64,000 nt of DNA from assembly GCF_006874585.1 (NCBI RefSeq), contig NZ_CP029761.1:197001-261000 (forward strand). Reading direction: 5' to 3'. The notes beneath the pieces are model-generated. The model was not told the origin of the DNA, did no database searches, and was given only the letters and a program-made list of their open reading frames with translations. Position numbers and translations under genes: made by a program. Origin of the DNA: Sphingomonas sp. IC081. GTDB taxonomy: Bacteria > Pseudomonadota > Alphaproteobacteria > Sphingomonadales > Sphingomonadaceae. The first letter of the stretch is position 1, and each line of letters starts with the position of its first letter. Shown one piece after another: positions 33,552 through 43,670 of this stretch.

Positions 33552-34028
33552 TTAGCCGCGCCCGCGCAGGCGCAGTGCCGTCTGGGCAATGGTGTCCCGG
33601 CTCAGCCACAATAGCAGCGCCGCCGCCACCCACACGCCGCAAGCCAGCGCGAACAATTCGCCGCCATCGTGGGTGCCATCGGTGTTGAGCACCGAAACGC
33701 CCAGCGGTGTGAAAAGGTGAAAGACAATCGCCCCCGAAATTACCCCCATTGCCATCAAGGCCCCAACGGGGCGCAAGACGCGCAACCGCAGGGACAGCCC
33801 CGCCAGCAGCAACGCCGAGGCAATCAATTCCCCCGTGCCGACCACATATTGCGAAAAAATGCCGGACGGCGCGAACAGGCCAGCGAACCCGAGCGAAGCC
33901 CCCCAAGCCTCCAGCGTGCCAAAGATATACTGCGTTTCCGGCGAATTGCTGAATTTGAAGAACAGCGACTGGATGAACACAAACGCGATATACAGCGTCA
34001 GGGCGATGGGCAGGTAGCGGCGTATCAC
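33552..34028 (-). CDS. DoxX-like membrane protein, first gene of the operon
   Basis: Inner-membrane protein of 158 residues with four hydrophobic helices: LPIALTLYIAFVFIQSLFFKF, then the DoxX-like GTGELIASALLLAG, then GVISGAIVFHLFTPLG and a C-terminal helix. It starts at a GTG with AAGGA about eight bases upstream. It heads a block of five closely spaced minus-strand genes ending at 29467. Function unknown; DoxX relatives are linked to redox chemistry. Confidence 0.7.
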   Translation of the reverse strand: MIRRYLPIALTLYIAFVFIQSLFFKFSNSPETQYIFGTLEAWGASLGFAGLFAPSGIFSQYVVGTGELIASALLLAGLSLRLRVLRPVGALMAMGVISGAIVFHLFTPLGVSVLNTDGTHDGGELFALACGVWVAAALLLWLSRDTIAQTALRLRGRG

Positions 34029-34720
34029 AGCAGGTCCTTCGCGTTAGGGGCGATGCGCTGCCTTAGCCAGCGAGCGCGTGGAAGCTGAAATAGGCTTTGG
34101 TTATCGTATCAATGCCGGATGCGCTGTCTCGGGCGTCGGCTTTCGGCTAGGCGTGAAACTTCGAGGCCTTGTAATCTCCGATTAGAATCGACCAGATGTC
34201 TGCAGAGAAGGCCTTCTGGCGATACGTCGAAGTTGGTGACAAGAATCGCATCCCGGTACGACGGGATCGCTATTCAATGATGGCTATTTGGTCCCCAATC
34301 GCGAACAAAGGGGGTGTACTCAAACGAACTGTGCCGAAAACTTTCACCGTGGTCTGATCGCTCGGATGCCGCTCATTTGCGCGAAATCCCACCGGAATCA
34401 GAACCATAACTCGACAGTCGATGAGCCTGAAAAGCTGGATAAACAGACGCACTTTGAAACCGGCTTGACCGGCACACCCTACGCGACAAATCGCATCGGT
34501 TAAGCAACTGATATAAAATCATAATATGGCATTTATTCAACATGGCAGCTTCTCAGTCAATTCTGACTTGCCAAGCATGAAGCCTTCGACGGCAAATCAG
34601 TTGATCGAGAAAAAGGCGGATTTCCGACATTCGCAAGTCTCTTGACGTCCGAATTGAACATAAGTAGAACATTCGTGCCTTTCGCAGTGTGTTCCAGGCT
34701 CCACCACCATGGGGTCCAAC
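34029..34720. other. Long gene-free junction
   Basis: About 690 bases between the DoxX-like gene and the integrase-linked genes, less GC-rich towards 34,400-34,700. One short plus-strand frame (34196-34357, 53 codons, starting MSAEKAFWRYVEVG) is open but has no ribosome binding site and no recognised family, so it is not called. The right part must hold the promoter for the small gene at 34721. It probably marks a seam between an acquired block and the integrase module. Confidence 0.4.
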
Positions 34721-35029
34721 ATGACACGCAATGTTTCCATCCAAACCTACCTGCCCAAGCATGTTGCTGCCTGGGTTCAGGATGAGGCCAACCGTGCCAA
34801 GCAGAGCCGTAGCCAGTGGATCGGCGCGATCGTAACGGACCTGTTTCAGGGCCAGGAGTTCCGGGAGGAAGGCCGCAGGAACGTCGAGCATATCAACCGG
34901 CAGTTGACCTTCATTACCGTCGCGCTCGATGGCCTGCTTCTCGAACATCCGGACAAATCCCTTCGCGGCCGGGTCCACGAAGCACACCGGCGCAAGGTAA
35001 CAGAGGCCGACCTGGAGCAGGGGCGATGA
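34721..35029 (+). CDS. Small CopG/mobilisation-like protein of the integrase module
   Basis: Basic protein of 102 residues. The N-terminus MTRNVSIQTYLPKHVAAWV with a following RAKQSRSQWIGAIVTD resembles the ribbon-helix-helix or MobC-type proteins of plasmids and integrative elements, while the C-terminus is a helical, charged tail. GGGG sits six bases before the ATG at 34721; an in-frame ATG 12 bases upstream lacks one. Its stop overlaps the next gene by four bases. A DNA-binding accessory role is inferred from shape and place. Confidence 0.55.
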   Translation: MTRNVSIQTYLPKHVAAWVQDEANRAKQSRSQWIGAIVTDLFQGQEFREEGRRNVEHINRQLTFITVALDGLLLEHPDKSLRGRVHEAHRRKVTEADLEQGR

Positions 35030-35289
35030 TCCGGCGAGCAGGATCAATGTTGCGCGAGAGCGAGCAGCTCGCGCAGCCATTTGCCAAGCCCACTGTGACA
35101 GAAACCGCGCTCGAGCCAATCTCCGTCCGGATCGCGGATGCCATTCGGTTGACCGGTATCCGGCGATCCAAGCTCTATGAACTGATCGCTTCTGGTGATC
35201 TGGAGACGGTCAAAATCGGCCGGTGCACTCTGGTCCCGGTAGCGAGCCTGCGCGCTCTGATCGAGCGCGCGAGGCAAGGGCTGTTATGA
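35026..35289 (+). CDS. Excisionase-like helix-turn-helix protein
   Basis: Protein of 87 residues whose C-terminal half is a MerR/excisionase winged helix (HTH_17 type): SVRIADAIRLTGIRRSKLYE, then LIASGDLETVKIGRCTLVP. It could be the recombination directionality factor of the neighbouring P4-type integrase. Its ATG overlaps the preceding gene stop (ATGA), and its end overlaps the convergent integrase by six bases. Confidence 0.75.
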   Translation: MIRRAGSMLRESEQLAQPFAKPTVTETALEPISVRIADAIRLTGIRRSKLYELIASGDLETVKIGRCTLVPVASLRALIERARQGLL

Positions 35290-36534
35290 TGCGCTGTGGC
35301 CGAACTTGGGACGCAGGATGGTTGCGCCGTCGCGCAGCTGATCGATGTAGTCGGACCAGTGCTGCATCATGCGCACCCGCTCTTCCCAATACTGGCCACG
35401 GGCGTAAGCGCGGCGGATCGAGTTGCCGTCCGCGTGGGCAAGTTGGCGTTCGATGGCATCGGGGTTCCAGATGCCCATCTCGTTGAGCAAGGTGGCGGCC
35501 ATGGCGCGAAAGCCGTGACCGGTCATCTGATCCTTGCTGAAACCCAACCGGCGTAATGCGGCGTTGATCGTGTTGTCCGACATAGGGCGGTCGAGCGCCC
35601 GCAGCGACGGAAACAGGAAAGCGCTGTAGCGGGCGTCGTGTTCGATTTCACCGATGATCGCCAAGGCCTGCCGTGAAAGCGGCACCGCGTGAGGGCGGCG
35701 CATTTTCATCTTGTGGTCGGGGATCGTCCAGACCGCCTTGTCGAAATCGAACTCGCTCCATTCCGCCCAGCGCAGCTCGCCAGGGCGGACGAACAGGTGG
35801 GGCAGCAGGCGCAGCGCGATCCGGGTCAGATCGTTGCCGTCGTAGTCCTCGACCGCACGAAGCAGTCCGCCTGCTTCCGTTGGGGTCGTGATCGCAGCGC
35901 GGTGAGTGGTGCGCGGGGTGACGAGCGCACCGCGCAGGTCCGAGCAGATGTCCCGCTCGGCCCGTGCCGTGGCGATGGCATAGCGGAACACTTGGCTGCA
36001 CGTGCTGCGGATCCGATTAGCGGTGTCGTACCGCTTCGACGCCTCGACCTTCTTGAGAACAAGCAGCAATTCGTGGGCGGTGATTTCGGAAATCGGACGT
36101 TTACCCAAGGCCGGGTAGGTTTGCGCCAGCAACCAGCGGGCTTTCTTGAGGGTAATGGCGGCGAGACCTTCCTTCTCGATCTTCTCAAGCCATTCCTCCG
36201 CCACAGCCTGGAACGTGTTGGTGGCAGCGATCGATTTGGCGATCTTGTCCAGCTTGGCTTGTTCAAGCGGATCAAGCCCCTTGGCGAGCTTGCGGCGCGC
36301 TTCGAGCAGTAGCTCGCGCGCATCGCCCAGCAGAATCTCCGGCCAGCGCCCGAACGACAAGGTCCGTTGCTGTCCGCCGAAGCGGTAGTTCATTCGCCAG
36401 TATCGGATGCCGGTGGTTTTCACGAGAAGGTAAAGGCCATCGCGATCCGACAGCTTGTAATCCTTATCCTTGGGTCTCGCGTGCTTCACCGCGTTTGCGG
36501 TCAGGCCCGTCTTGCGTTTCGCACCGTCCGACAT
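35284..36534 (-). CDS. P4-type tyrosine integrase
   Basis: Integrase of 416 residues: N-terminal DUF4102 arm-binding domain (KLSDRDGLYLLVKTTGIRYW, then FGRWPEILLGDAR), SAM-like core-binding domain, and a catalytic domain with LFVRPGELRWAEW (Arg), GHGFRAMAAT (His-x-x-Arg), LAHADGNSIRRAYARGQY (the last Tyr is in YARGQY). It starts 165 bases from the 3' end of a tRNA-Cys gene, the usual place for integration of such islands. The element it serves should lie to its left, towards the excisionase-like gene. Unrelated in detail to the tandem recombinases at 16-18 kb. Confidence 0.9.
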   Translation of the reverse strand: MSDGAKRKTGLTANAVKHARPKDKDYKLSDRDGLYLLVKTTGIRYWRMNYRFGGQQRTLSFGRWPEILLGDARELLLEARRKLAKGLDPLEQAKLDKIAKSIAATNTFQAVAEEWLEKIEKEGLAAITLKKARWLLAQTYPALGKRPISEITAHELLLVLKKVEASKRYDTANRIRSTCSQVFRYAIATARAERDICSDLRGALVTPRTTHRAAITTPTEAGGLLRAVEDYDGNDLTRIALRLLPHLFVRPGELRWAEWSEFDFDKAVWTIPDHKMKMRRPHAVPLSRQALAIIGEIEHDARYSAFLFPSLRALDRPMSDNTINAALRRLGFSKDQMTGHGFRAMAATLLNEMGIWNPDAIERQLAHADGNSIRRAYARGQYWEERVRMMQHWSDYIDQLRDGATILRPKFGHSAS

Positions 36535-36698
36535 TGATGGACCTCCGAATCCATGTTCGGGGTCCGATCCATCATCCGTACCATCATTGTACCCGGATGC
36601 AGGTGGAACCGTCCGAACCGCTGCGGGAGATGATATCAGAAAAAATGCCGAAAAACAGCCGTTTGGTGGACGTTACCGGACGTCTTCAAACGGAGAAA

Positions 36699-36772
36699 TG
36701 GAGGCCCGAGCCGGAATCGAACCGGCGTGCACGGATTTGCAGTCCGCTGCGTCACCACTCCGCCATCGGGCC
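36699..36772 (-). tRNA. tRNA-Cys (anticodon GCA)
   Basis: On the minus strand the sequence begins GGCCCGATGGCGGAGTGG and folds into a full cloverleaf: seven-base acceptor stem GGCCCGA/TCGGGCC, anticodon loop with GCA after GGACT, T-arm with GGTTCGATTCC, and an encoded CCA end at 36699-36701. Its 3' end faces the integrase at 35284, consistent with an attachment site. Confidence 0.95.
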
Positions 36773-36981
36773 ATCCGGTGTGGAGGAGTGCGCCCCTAAC
36801 AACGGAATCCGTCGGGCGCAACCGGGGATTCGCTTGTTCGGTGGATTTCCTTGCCGCTGTCCGCATCAATATCGCCCGCGGGAAGCGCACCAGCGGCTGC
36901 AATCGGCACTTCCGCCTGCCCCGAAGTTCGCGCTAGATGGTCATGAGGGGGCTGTTCCCTGCCTTCACGGAGCATCTTTTC

Positions 36982-37506
36982 ATGATTCTCGGAGCGGTTC
37001 TTGCAGGTGGCCGGTCGAGCCGGTTCGGCAGCGACAAGGCGCTGGCCGAGCTCGACGGCCACAGCCTTCTGGCCCTGGCGGTGGATGCCCTGTCGGGGTG
37101 GTGCGAGCATGTCGTGGTGACCGGGCGGGAAACCGCCCCGGCGCCGACCCTGCCGGATTGGCCGCGCGCGGACATGGGGCCTCTGGGCGGGCTTGCCGCC
37201 GCCATGCGTCATGCGCAGGACGAGGGGTATGACCATGTCCTGAGTTGCAGTGTCGATGCCGCATTCCTGCCGGACGACTTGCTCGAACGATTGGGGCCGG
37301 CGCCCGCGTGTCTGGCCGCGCAGCCGGTGATCGGCATCTGGCCCACCTCCGCGACGGGGGTGCTCGAGGCCCTGCTGCATAGCGAGGACCGCCATTCGAT
37401 GCGGCGCTTTGCCGATCTTGCCGGTGCACGTCTGGTCGAGGCGGGGATCGCTATCCCCAACGTCAATACACCGGATGACCTCGCGGCGCTGGCCCGCAAG
37501 GGGTGA
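36982..37506 (+). CDS. mobA: Molybdenum cofactor guanylyltransferase
   Basis: Nucleotidyltransferase of 174 residues. The N-terminal LAGGRSSRFGSDKALAELDG loop (20 residues, the GTP-binding signature) is followed by MGPLGGLAAAM and SCSVDAAFLPDDLLE, the MobA arrangement. It attaches GMP to molybdopterin to make the bis-MGD cofactor. The ATG with GGAG about nine bases upstream is chosen over an in-frame ATG 45 bases earlier. It lies just beyond the tRNA-Cys gene, in what appears to be core chromosome. A related cytidylyltransferase-like gene is at 59017. Confidence 0.85.
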   Translation: MILGAVLAGGRSSRFGSDKALAELDGHSLLALAVDALSGWCEHVVVTGRETAPAPTLPDWPRADMGPLGGLAAAMRHAQDEGYDHVLSCSVDAAFLPDDLLERLGPAPACLAAQPVIGIWPTSATGVLEALLHSEDRHSMRRFADLAGARLVEAGIAIPNVNTPDDLAALARKG

Positions 37507-37572
37507 TCGCCCCGGCCCATGCGCCGCGACATGCCGGCGCATGGGGGATCCGCGGTCGGTGTGCTGCCGGTC

Positions 37573-38298
37573 TTACAGGTTCGCCAGGGCAGCGCTGCGC
37601 GGCGCGCTGCGCGTTTCGTTCACGCCTGCATCCGGGCGCGGCAATGTCAGGCGGTAGCCGCCGTTGGGCGAGGTTTCGATGATCCCGGCCAGCCCGACAA
37701 AGGCGAGCTTGCGGCGCAGGCGCGACATGTGGACGGCCACGCTGTTGGTTTCGGGCACAAAACCCATCCGCCAGACGTCGTAGATCAGCGTTTCCTTGCT
37801 GACCGTCTCGTCCAGCGAATCCGCCAGGCGCCAGATCAGCGCGAATTCGCGTGGGTTGAGGTTCAGCGGTTCGCCGTCGCCAAAGGCCTCGCGGGCCAGC
37901 AGGTCGAGGGTGAGGCGGCCGATCCGGCGGCGGCGCGGCAGGCACTGCGCGAACTGGGCCAGGCGATTGGCCCGGGCCTCCAGTTCGTCGATGTCCGTTG
38001 TTGCCGCGAGGACATCGCCAAAGCCGACATGCAGCAGCGCGGTGCGCTCCGAAGGGTCGCTGACCCCGGATACCAGCACGGTGCGCCGCACGTCCGGCCG
38101 CAGGGTTTCCAGCACGGGCAGCCATTGCCCGGTTTCCATGCCGCAGGCGTCGATCATGCCGATGCAGTCCGGCGATGGTTGGATCTCGGGCTCCAGGATC
38201 CAGCCGCATCGACGCAGGTCAAGCTGCGTCGGGATTGCCCTGTTCGCCAGCCAGCGAAAGCGTGGCGCGTGACATTCGCTCTTGCCCAGATAGGTCAT
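37573..38298 (-). CDS. OmpR-type winged-helix regulator with degenerate receiver
   Basis: Regulator of 241 residues. The C-terminal half (about residues 120-220) is an OmpR/PhoB winged helix: LNPREFALIWRLAD, then KETLIYDVWRMGF and VHMSRLRRKLAF with a recognition helix. The N-terminal half has a receiver-like layout but lacks the standard acidic pocket and phospho-Asp, so it is probably not controlled by a histidine kinase. No kinase gene is adjacent. It is followed on the plus side by the convergent mobA gene. Target unknown. Confidence 0.75.
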   Translation of the reverse strand: MTYLGKSECHAPRFRWLANRAIPTQLDLRRCGWILEPEIQPSPDCIGMIDACGMETGQWLPVLETLRPDVRRTVLVSGVSDPSERTALLHVGFGDVLAATTDIDELEARANRLAQFAQCLPRRRRIGRLTLDLLAREAFGDGEPLNLNPREFALIWRLADSLDETVSKETLIYDVWRMGFVPETNSVAVHMSRLRRKLAFVGLAGIIETSPNGGYRLTLPRPDAGVNETRSAPRSAALANL

Positions 38299-38552
38299 TG
38301 GCCCCCCAATTCCGCTATGGCAGATGTAACCGATGAGCGCTTTTTGGGGGGAGAGGCGCTCCGGTAACAATACCTATTATTTTACAGTAGTACAAAATTG
38401 CAGGGCTGTTCGGGCAAAATCCGGACAATGGCAAGGCGCCTGTAACGGTGACTTGGCTTTTGCCCCCGGCTATCTGTTCCGATGCGAAGGCACCGTGTGT
38501 GTGAGGGGGGGGCGGCACGGTTCGCCGGGCGGGCGAACCGTGCCGGGTTCCA

Positions 38553-39752
<1,200 letters not shown>

Positions 39753-39966
39753 GACCTCTGAGAATCCATAAAACACACGGCGAGAAGTGCCGTGCCGGTC
39801 CCTGTAGGGGAATAAACCCTCCGCGCAAATGGTGCTTGCGCAATCGTGTGATGGGAATTCCGGGGATCGCGCAAGTTTTGGCCGGTTGGCGGCGGGCGAT
39901 GCAGTGGATAGGAATGAGGCAGAGGGGATTCGCAGCGGGTCCCGCCGAGCCGGAGTTCGACCGCAC

Positions 39967-41874
39967 ATGGCGACCGACGCCACCGATCTGATGACCCGAA
40001 TTTTCCAGGATCATGCCAGTCAGGTGACCGACCTTTTCGGCGGCCTCGTTCCCAAGGAGGGCTCTCCCGAGGCGGAGAGCGCGGTCCATTGGGCCGAGAT
40101 CGCCGGGCGCATGCATTCGATCTGGACCGATTTCCAGGTCGAGCAGCTCGGCAAGGCCAGGGACGGGAAGGGCCATTGGTCCGATCCGGTCAAGTGGGTG
40201 GCGAGCGCCGAGGCCGTCGTGCGCCAGTTGCCGCTCGCCGATCCCGAAGTGCAGCAGCGGCTGTGGAACGAGGCGGCGCAACTCATCAACGGGGTGCTGG
40301 GCCAGTACGGCCTCGGCCCGGCGGCGACAGCCCCAGGCCAGGGGGCAGGCCAGGACGCTGGGCAGGGCGCGGGGGAAGGTGCCGCCGCCGAGCCGGTGCT
40401 GCCGCGTGCCGATCGCCGTTTTGCCGATCCCGAATGGCGCCGCCAGCCGTTCTTCGCGGTGATCCACCAGCTCTACCTCATGCTCAGCGAGCAGCTGGTC
40501 GGCCTGGCCGAGAAGGCCGAAGGACTGGAGCCCGCGCGCAAGGCACAGCTGCTCTTCGCCACCCGCGCGATCGTCGATGCGCTGAGCCCGGCGAATTTCC
40601 CGATGACCAATCCGGTGGCGCTGGAGGCCGCGCGCCGCTCGCAGGGCGAAAGCCTGATCCGCGGTTTCGAGAACCTGCTCGACGACATGCGCAAGGGCCA
40701 GCTCACCCATGTCCGCCCCGGTGCCTTTGTGCTGGGCGAGAACATCGCGGTGACACCGGGCAAGGTCGTGTTCGAGACGCCGCTCTACCAGCTGATCCAG
40801 TACACACCGACCACCGACAAGGTGCTCAAGACCCCGCTGCTGATCTTCCCGCCGTGGATCAACCGGTTCTACATCCTCGACCTCAACGCCAAGAAGAGCT
40901 TCGTGCGCTGGGCGGTGGAGCAGGGCGTGAGCGTGTTCATGGTCTCGTGGAAGTCCGCCGATGCGGCGATGGCCGATCTGGTCTGGGACGATTACATTGC
41001 CGCCCAGATCGAGGCGATCGACGCGGTGCGCGCGCGGCTTGGCGTGCCCTCGGTGCACACCATCGGTTACTGCGTCGCCGGGACCACGCTGGCCGCCACG
41101 CTGGCGGTGCTGGCGCGCAAGGGCGAGGCGGACAAGGTCGCCAGCGCCACCTTCTTTACCGCGCAAGTCGATTTCGAGGATGCGGGAGACTTGCGCAACT
41201 TTATCGATGACCAGCAGATCGAGGCGATCGGCAAGCTCTCGCCCGAAGGTTATCTCGACGGCCGCTATCTCGCCGCGACCTTCAACATCCTGCGCGGCAA
41301 CGACCTGATCTGGAGCACGGTGGAGAAGAACTACCTGCTGGGCGAGGACTATCCGGCCTTCGACCTGCTCCACTGGAACGGCGACGTCACCAACCTGCCG
41401 GCCCGCTGGCACCGCAGCTACTTGCGCGATCTCTATCGCGACAACCGGCTGGTGGTGGCGGATTCGCTGCAGGCCGGCGGGGTGCCGATCGACCTCCACC
41501 GCATCACCACGCCCACCTATATCCAGGCCGGGCGCGAGGATCACATCGCGCCGGCGCGCAGCGTCTGGAAGCTGACGCACTATCTGGCGGGCCCCTCGAC
41601 CTTTGTGCTGGCGGGGTCGGGGCACATTGCCGGCGTGGTCAATCCGCCGTCGGCGGGCAAGTACCAGTACTGGACCAACGACGCCGGTGCCGACACGCTG
41701 GAGGCTTTTGTCGAAGGGGCGCGCGAGCATCCCGGCAGCTGGTGGCCGCACTGGGCGGCGTGGTTGCAGGCGCGCGATCCCGTGCAAGTGGCGGCGCGCG
41801 GCAAGCGCCGTCCGGGCGGGCGCGGCGACAAGGTGATCGAGGACGCGCCCGGGCGCTACGTCACCCAGCGCTAA
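39967..41874 (+). CDS. phaC: Class I polyhydroxyalkanoate synthase
   Basis: PHA synthase of 635 residues. The N-terminal helical domain is followed by an alpha/beta-hydrolase domain with the synthase box GYCVAGT; the catalytic Cys is residue 369. WVSVFMVSWKS-like and DNRLVVADSLQAGG segments, an Asp in AGREDHIAP and a His in AGSGHIAGV complete the triad. A Gly/Ala/Gln-rich linker (GAGQDAGQGAGEGAAAEP, about residues 124-141) is unusual in length. It polymerises (R)-3-hydroxyacyl-CoA on granules. No phaA or phaB adjoins it; phaB is at 28727 and phasins at 28127 and 42576. Confidence 0.9.
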   Translation: MATDATDLMTRIFQDHASQVTDLFGGLVPKEGSPEAESAVHWAEIAGRMHSIWTDFQVEQLGKARDGKGHWSDPVKWVASAEAVVRQLPLADPEVQQRLWNEAAQLINGVLGQYGLGPAATAPGQGAGQDAGQGAGEGAAAEPVLPRADRRFADPEWRRQPFFAVIHQLYLMLSEQLVGLAEKAEGLEPARKAQLLFATRAIVDALSPANFPMTNPVALEAARRSQGESLIRGFENLLDDMRKGQLTHVRPGAFVLGENIAVTPGKVVFETPLYQLIQYTPTTDKVLKTPLLIFPPWINRFYILDLNAKKSFVRWAVEQGVSVFMVSWKSADAAMADLVWDDYIAAQIEAIDAVRARLGVPSVHTIGYCVAGTTLAATLAVLARKGEADKVASATFFTAQVDFEDAGDLRNFIDDQQIEAIGKLSPEGYLDGRYLAATFNILRGNDLIWSTVEKNYLLGEDYPAFDLLHWNGDVTNLPARWHRSYLRDLYRDNRLVVADSLQAGGVPIDLHRITTPTYIQAGREDHIAPARSVWKLTHYLAGPSTFVLAGSGHIAGVVNPPSAGKYQYWTNDAGADTLEAFVEGAREHPGSWWPHWAAWLQARDPVQVAARGKRRPGGRGDKVIEDAPGRYVTQR

Positions 41875-42040
41875 GCCGCCGCTGCGCGGTTCGCGCGCGG
41901 CGAATTGCGCGGCACCGGCCCGCTCCCCGACCCGCTCCCCGGCCCGGCCTGAATCCCGGCCAACGATTCGCCCTGCGCCGGGTGCGCCGTGTCGCAGCGG
42001 GCATCGGGCATGCGGTTGGCGGCGGGGCCTGTGCGCACGG

Positions 42041-42093
42041 TCGATGTGGCTGGTCGATGTGGCTGGTCGATGTGTGCTGGTCGATGTGGGCGG
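42041..42093. repeat. Four tandem 13-14 base repeats
   Basis: TCGATGTGGCTGG is repeated twice exactly, then as a 14-base and a 13-base variant (TCGATGTGTGCTGG, TCGATGTGGGCGG). It lies downstream of phaC. Confidence 0.7.
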
Positions 42094-42231
42094 TCGCTGC
42101 GGTGCGGCGCCATCCTGCCGTGCCGCCGGCCGGCGGCGCTCGCTCCATTTTCGTTGCAGTCGCGGTATAAGAGCGGGATTCAAGGCGTTATGAGCGGCAT
42201 GACCGGTTGCCTACGGGGAGGCGGTGATGGG

Positions 42232-42257
42232 CGGTCAAGGCCGGTCAAGGCCGGTCT
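42232..42257. repeat. Short tandem repeat CGGTCAAGGC
   Basis: Two complete 10-base copies and a partial third in the gap upstream of the phasin gene. Confidence 0.55.
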
Positions 42258-42575
42258 TGCGATCATCCCGTCGCCTGGATCTCGGTCGGTAACCTTGTCC
42301 CGCCTCCAGCCAGATCGCTTATGCTGCACTGCAGCATGGGGTGATTGACTTCATCGTCCGGAAGCCATATTGTGCAATGCAACAAAACAAGATTTCGAAT
42401 CGCAGGAATTCCAGACTTGCAGTGAACGCGGGCCGGCATGGCGCTTCGATCACGTGGATGTCGCGGCTGGCCCGTCAGGGTGAGCGGAACGATCCCCAAA
42501 GTGGTCCCCAGGCGACTGCGGCTCCGTCCAGACCCATTCGGTACGAGTTTTCGGCAAAAACGCAGGAACAGTCAG

Positions 42576-43670
42576 ATGGCCGGGAAGGACGATGCAAAGG
42601 ATGAGGCACTTGCCGAAAAGGCTTATGCAGCCGCGGCGGAACAAGTGCCTGACGTGAAGAAGGCAGAACCCGTGATGGATGCTTCCTCTACAGATTCCAA
42701 GGCCGCCACCGGGACGGCTGTACCGGCAGACAAGCCGGTCGAAGCGGCCAAGCCGGCTGCGGTCGCGGCCACTCCGGTTCCGCCTGCCGCCGCCACTCCC
42801 ACGCCGGTTGTCGCGGCCGCGCCCAAGGAGGCATCCGCCCCCAAGGCTCCCGCAAAACCGGAAGCCAAGGCAAAGCCGGCGGGCAAGGCTAAGCCGATCG
42901 CCAAGGCAAAGCCGGCGGCGAAGGTAAAGGTCGCGGCCAAGCCGATCGTCAAGGGTCCCGCTGCCAAGGTTCCGGCACCGAAGCCCGCACCGAAGCCTGT
43001 CGCCGCAAAGGCGATCAAGCCTGCCGCCGCACCGAAGGCAGGCACGACCAGGATCATCGCCAAGCCGGCGGTTGCCGCGCCTCTCGCGGCAACGCCAACG
43101 GCCGCTGCTGCGGCCAGGCCGGCTCCGGCGAAGATAGCTCCGGCAAAGGCCGGGGCCACCAAGCCCGCACCGGCAAAGCCGGGCGTTTCAAGTTTCGCAG
43201 GACTGATCTCCAACTTCATGCTCGAGGATACGACAATGGACATGAGCGCTAATCTCTCTGCTTTCCAGGACGCGGTTGCCGACGCCCAGACCAAGGCCAA
43301 GGCCGCATTCGAAAAGGGCACCGGCGCGCTCGGCGAACTGGGTGACTTCACCAAGGGCAACCTCGAAGCCGTCGTCGAATCGGGCAAGATCCTTGCCGAA
43401 GGGCTGCAGGGCCTGGGTTCGGAACTGGTCAGCGAAGGCCGCACCTCGTTCGCCACCATGACCGGCGACATCAAGGAACTCGCCGCCGTCAAGTCGCCGA
43501 CCGACTTCTTCAAGCTCCAGGGCGACATCGCCCGCAAGAACTTCGACAGCGCCGTCGCCTACAGCTCGAAGAACAGCGAAGCCATGCTCAAGCTGATGAG
43601 CGACGTGATGGCCCCGCTTTCGGGCCGCGTCAGCATCGCGATGGAAAAGGTCCGCCACGCGGCGGTCTGA
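42576..43670 (+). CDS. Phasin with long Ala/Pro/Lys-rich N-terminal domain
   Basis: Protein of 364 residues in two parts. Residues about 70-210 are a low-complexity AKPAAK/PAKP-type tract, strongly basic, like the nucleoid-binding tails of PhaF/PhaM-type proteins. The C-terminal part from about residue 220 is a phasin: MDMSANLSAFQDAVADAQTK, then FTKGNLEAVVESGKILAEG and SPTDFFKLQGDIARKNFD. AGGA lies before the ATG at 42576. An internal ATG at 43236 with GAGG upstream could give a bare phasin of 144 residues. It may tie PHB granules to DNA or simply coat them. Confidence 0.85.
   Translation: MAGKDDAKDEALAEKAYAAAAEQVPDVKKAEPVMDASSTDSKAATGTAVPADKPVEAAKPAAVAATPVPPAAATPTPVVAAAPKEASAPKAPAKPEAKAKPAGKAKPIAKAKPAAKVKVAAKPIVKGPAAKVPAPKPAPKPVAAKAIKPAAAPKAGTTRIIAKPAVAAPLAATPTAAAAARPAPAKIAPAKAGATKPAPAKPGVSSFAGLISNFMLEDTTMDMSANLSAFQDAVADAQTKAKAAFEKGTGALGELGDFTKGNLEAVVESGKILAEGLQGLGSELVSEGRTSFATMTGDIKELAAVKSPTDFFKLQGDIARKNFDSAVAYSSKNSEAMLKLMSDVMAPLSGRVSIAMEKVRHAAV

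Larger units (their letters stand above)
41875..42575. other. Gene-free stretch with tandem repeats
   Basis: About 700 bases between phaC and the long phasin. It holds two short tandem repeats listed separately (42041-42093 and 42232-42257). The phasin promoter must lie in its right part, where a cluster of in-frame but unsupported upstream codons precedes the chosen start. Confidence 0.4.

Noticed and set aside
34196..34357. 53-codon frame starting MSAEKAFWRYVEVG
   Set aside because: Open but without ribosome binding site, family likeness or neighbours in an operon; recorded only in the junction entry.
42041..42257. Tandem repeats as a CRISPR array
   Set aside because: Units are adjacent without unique spacers, and no cas genes are present.
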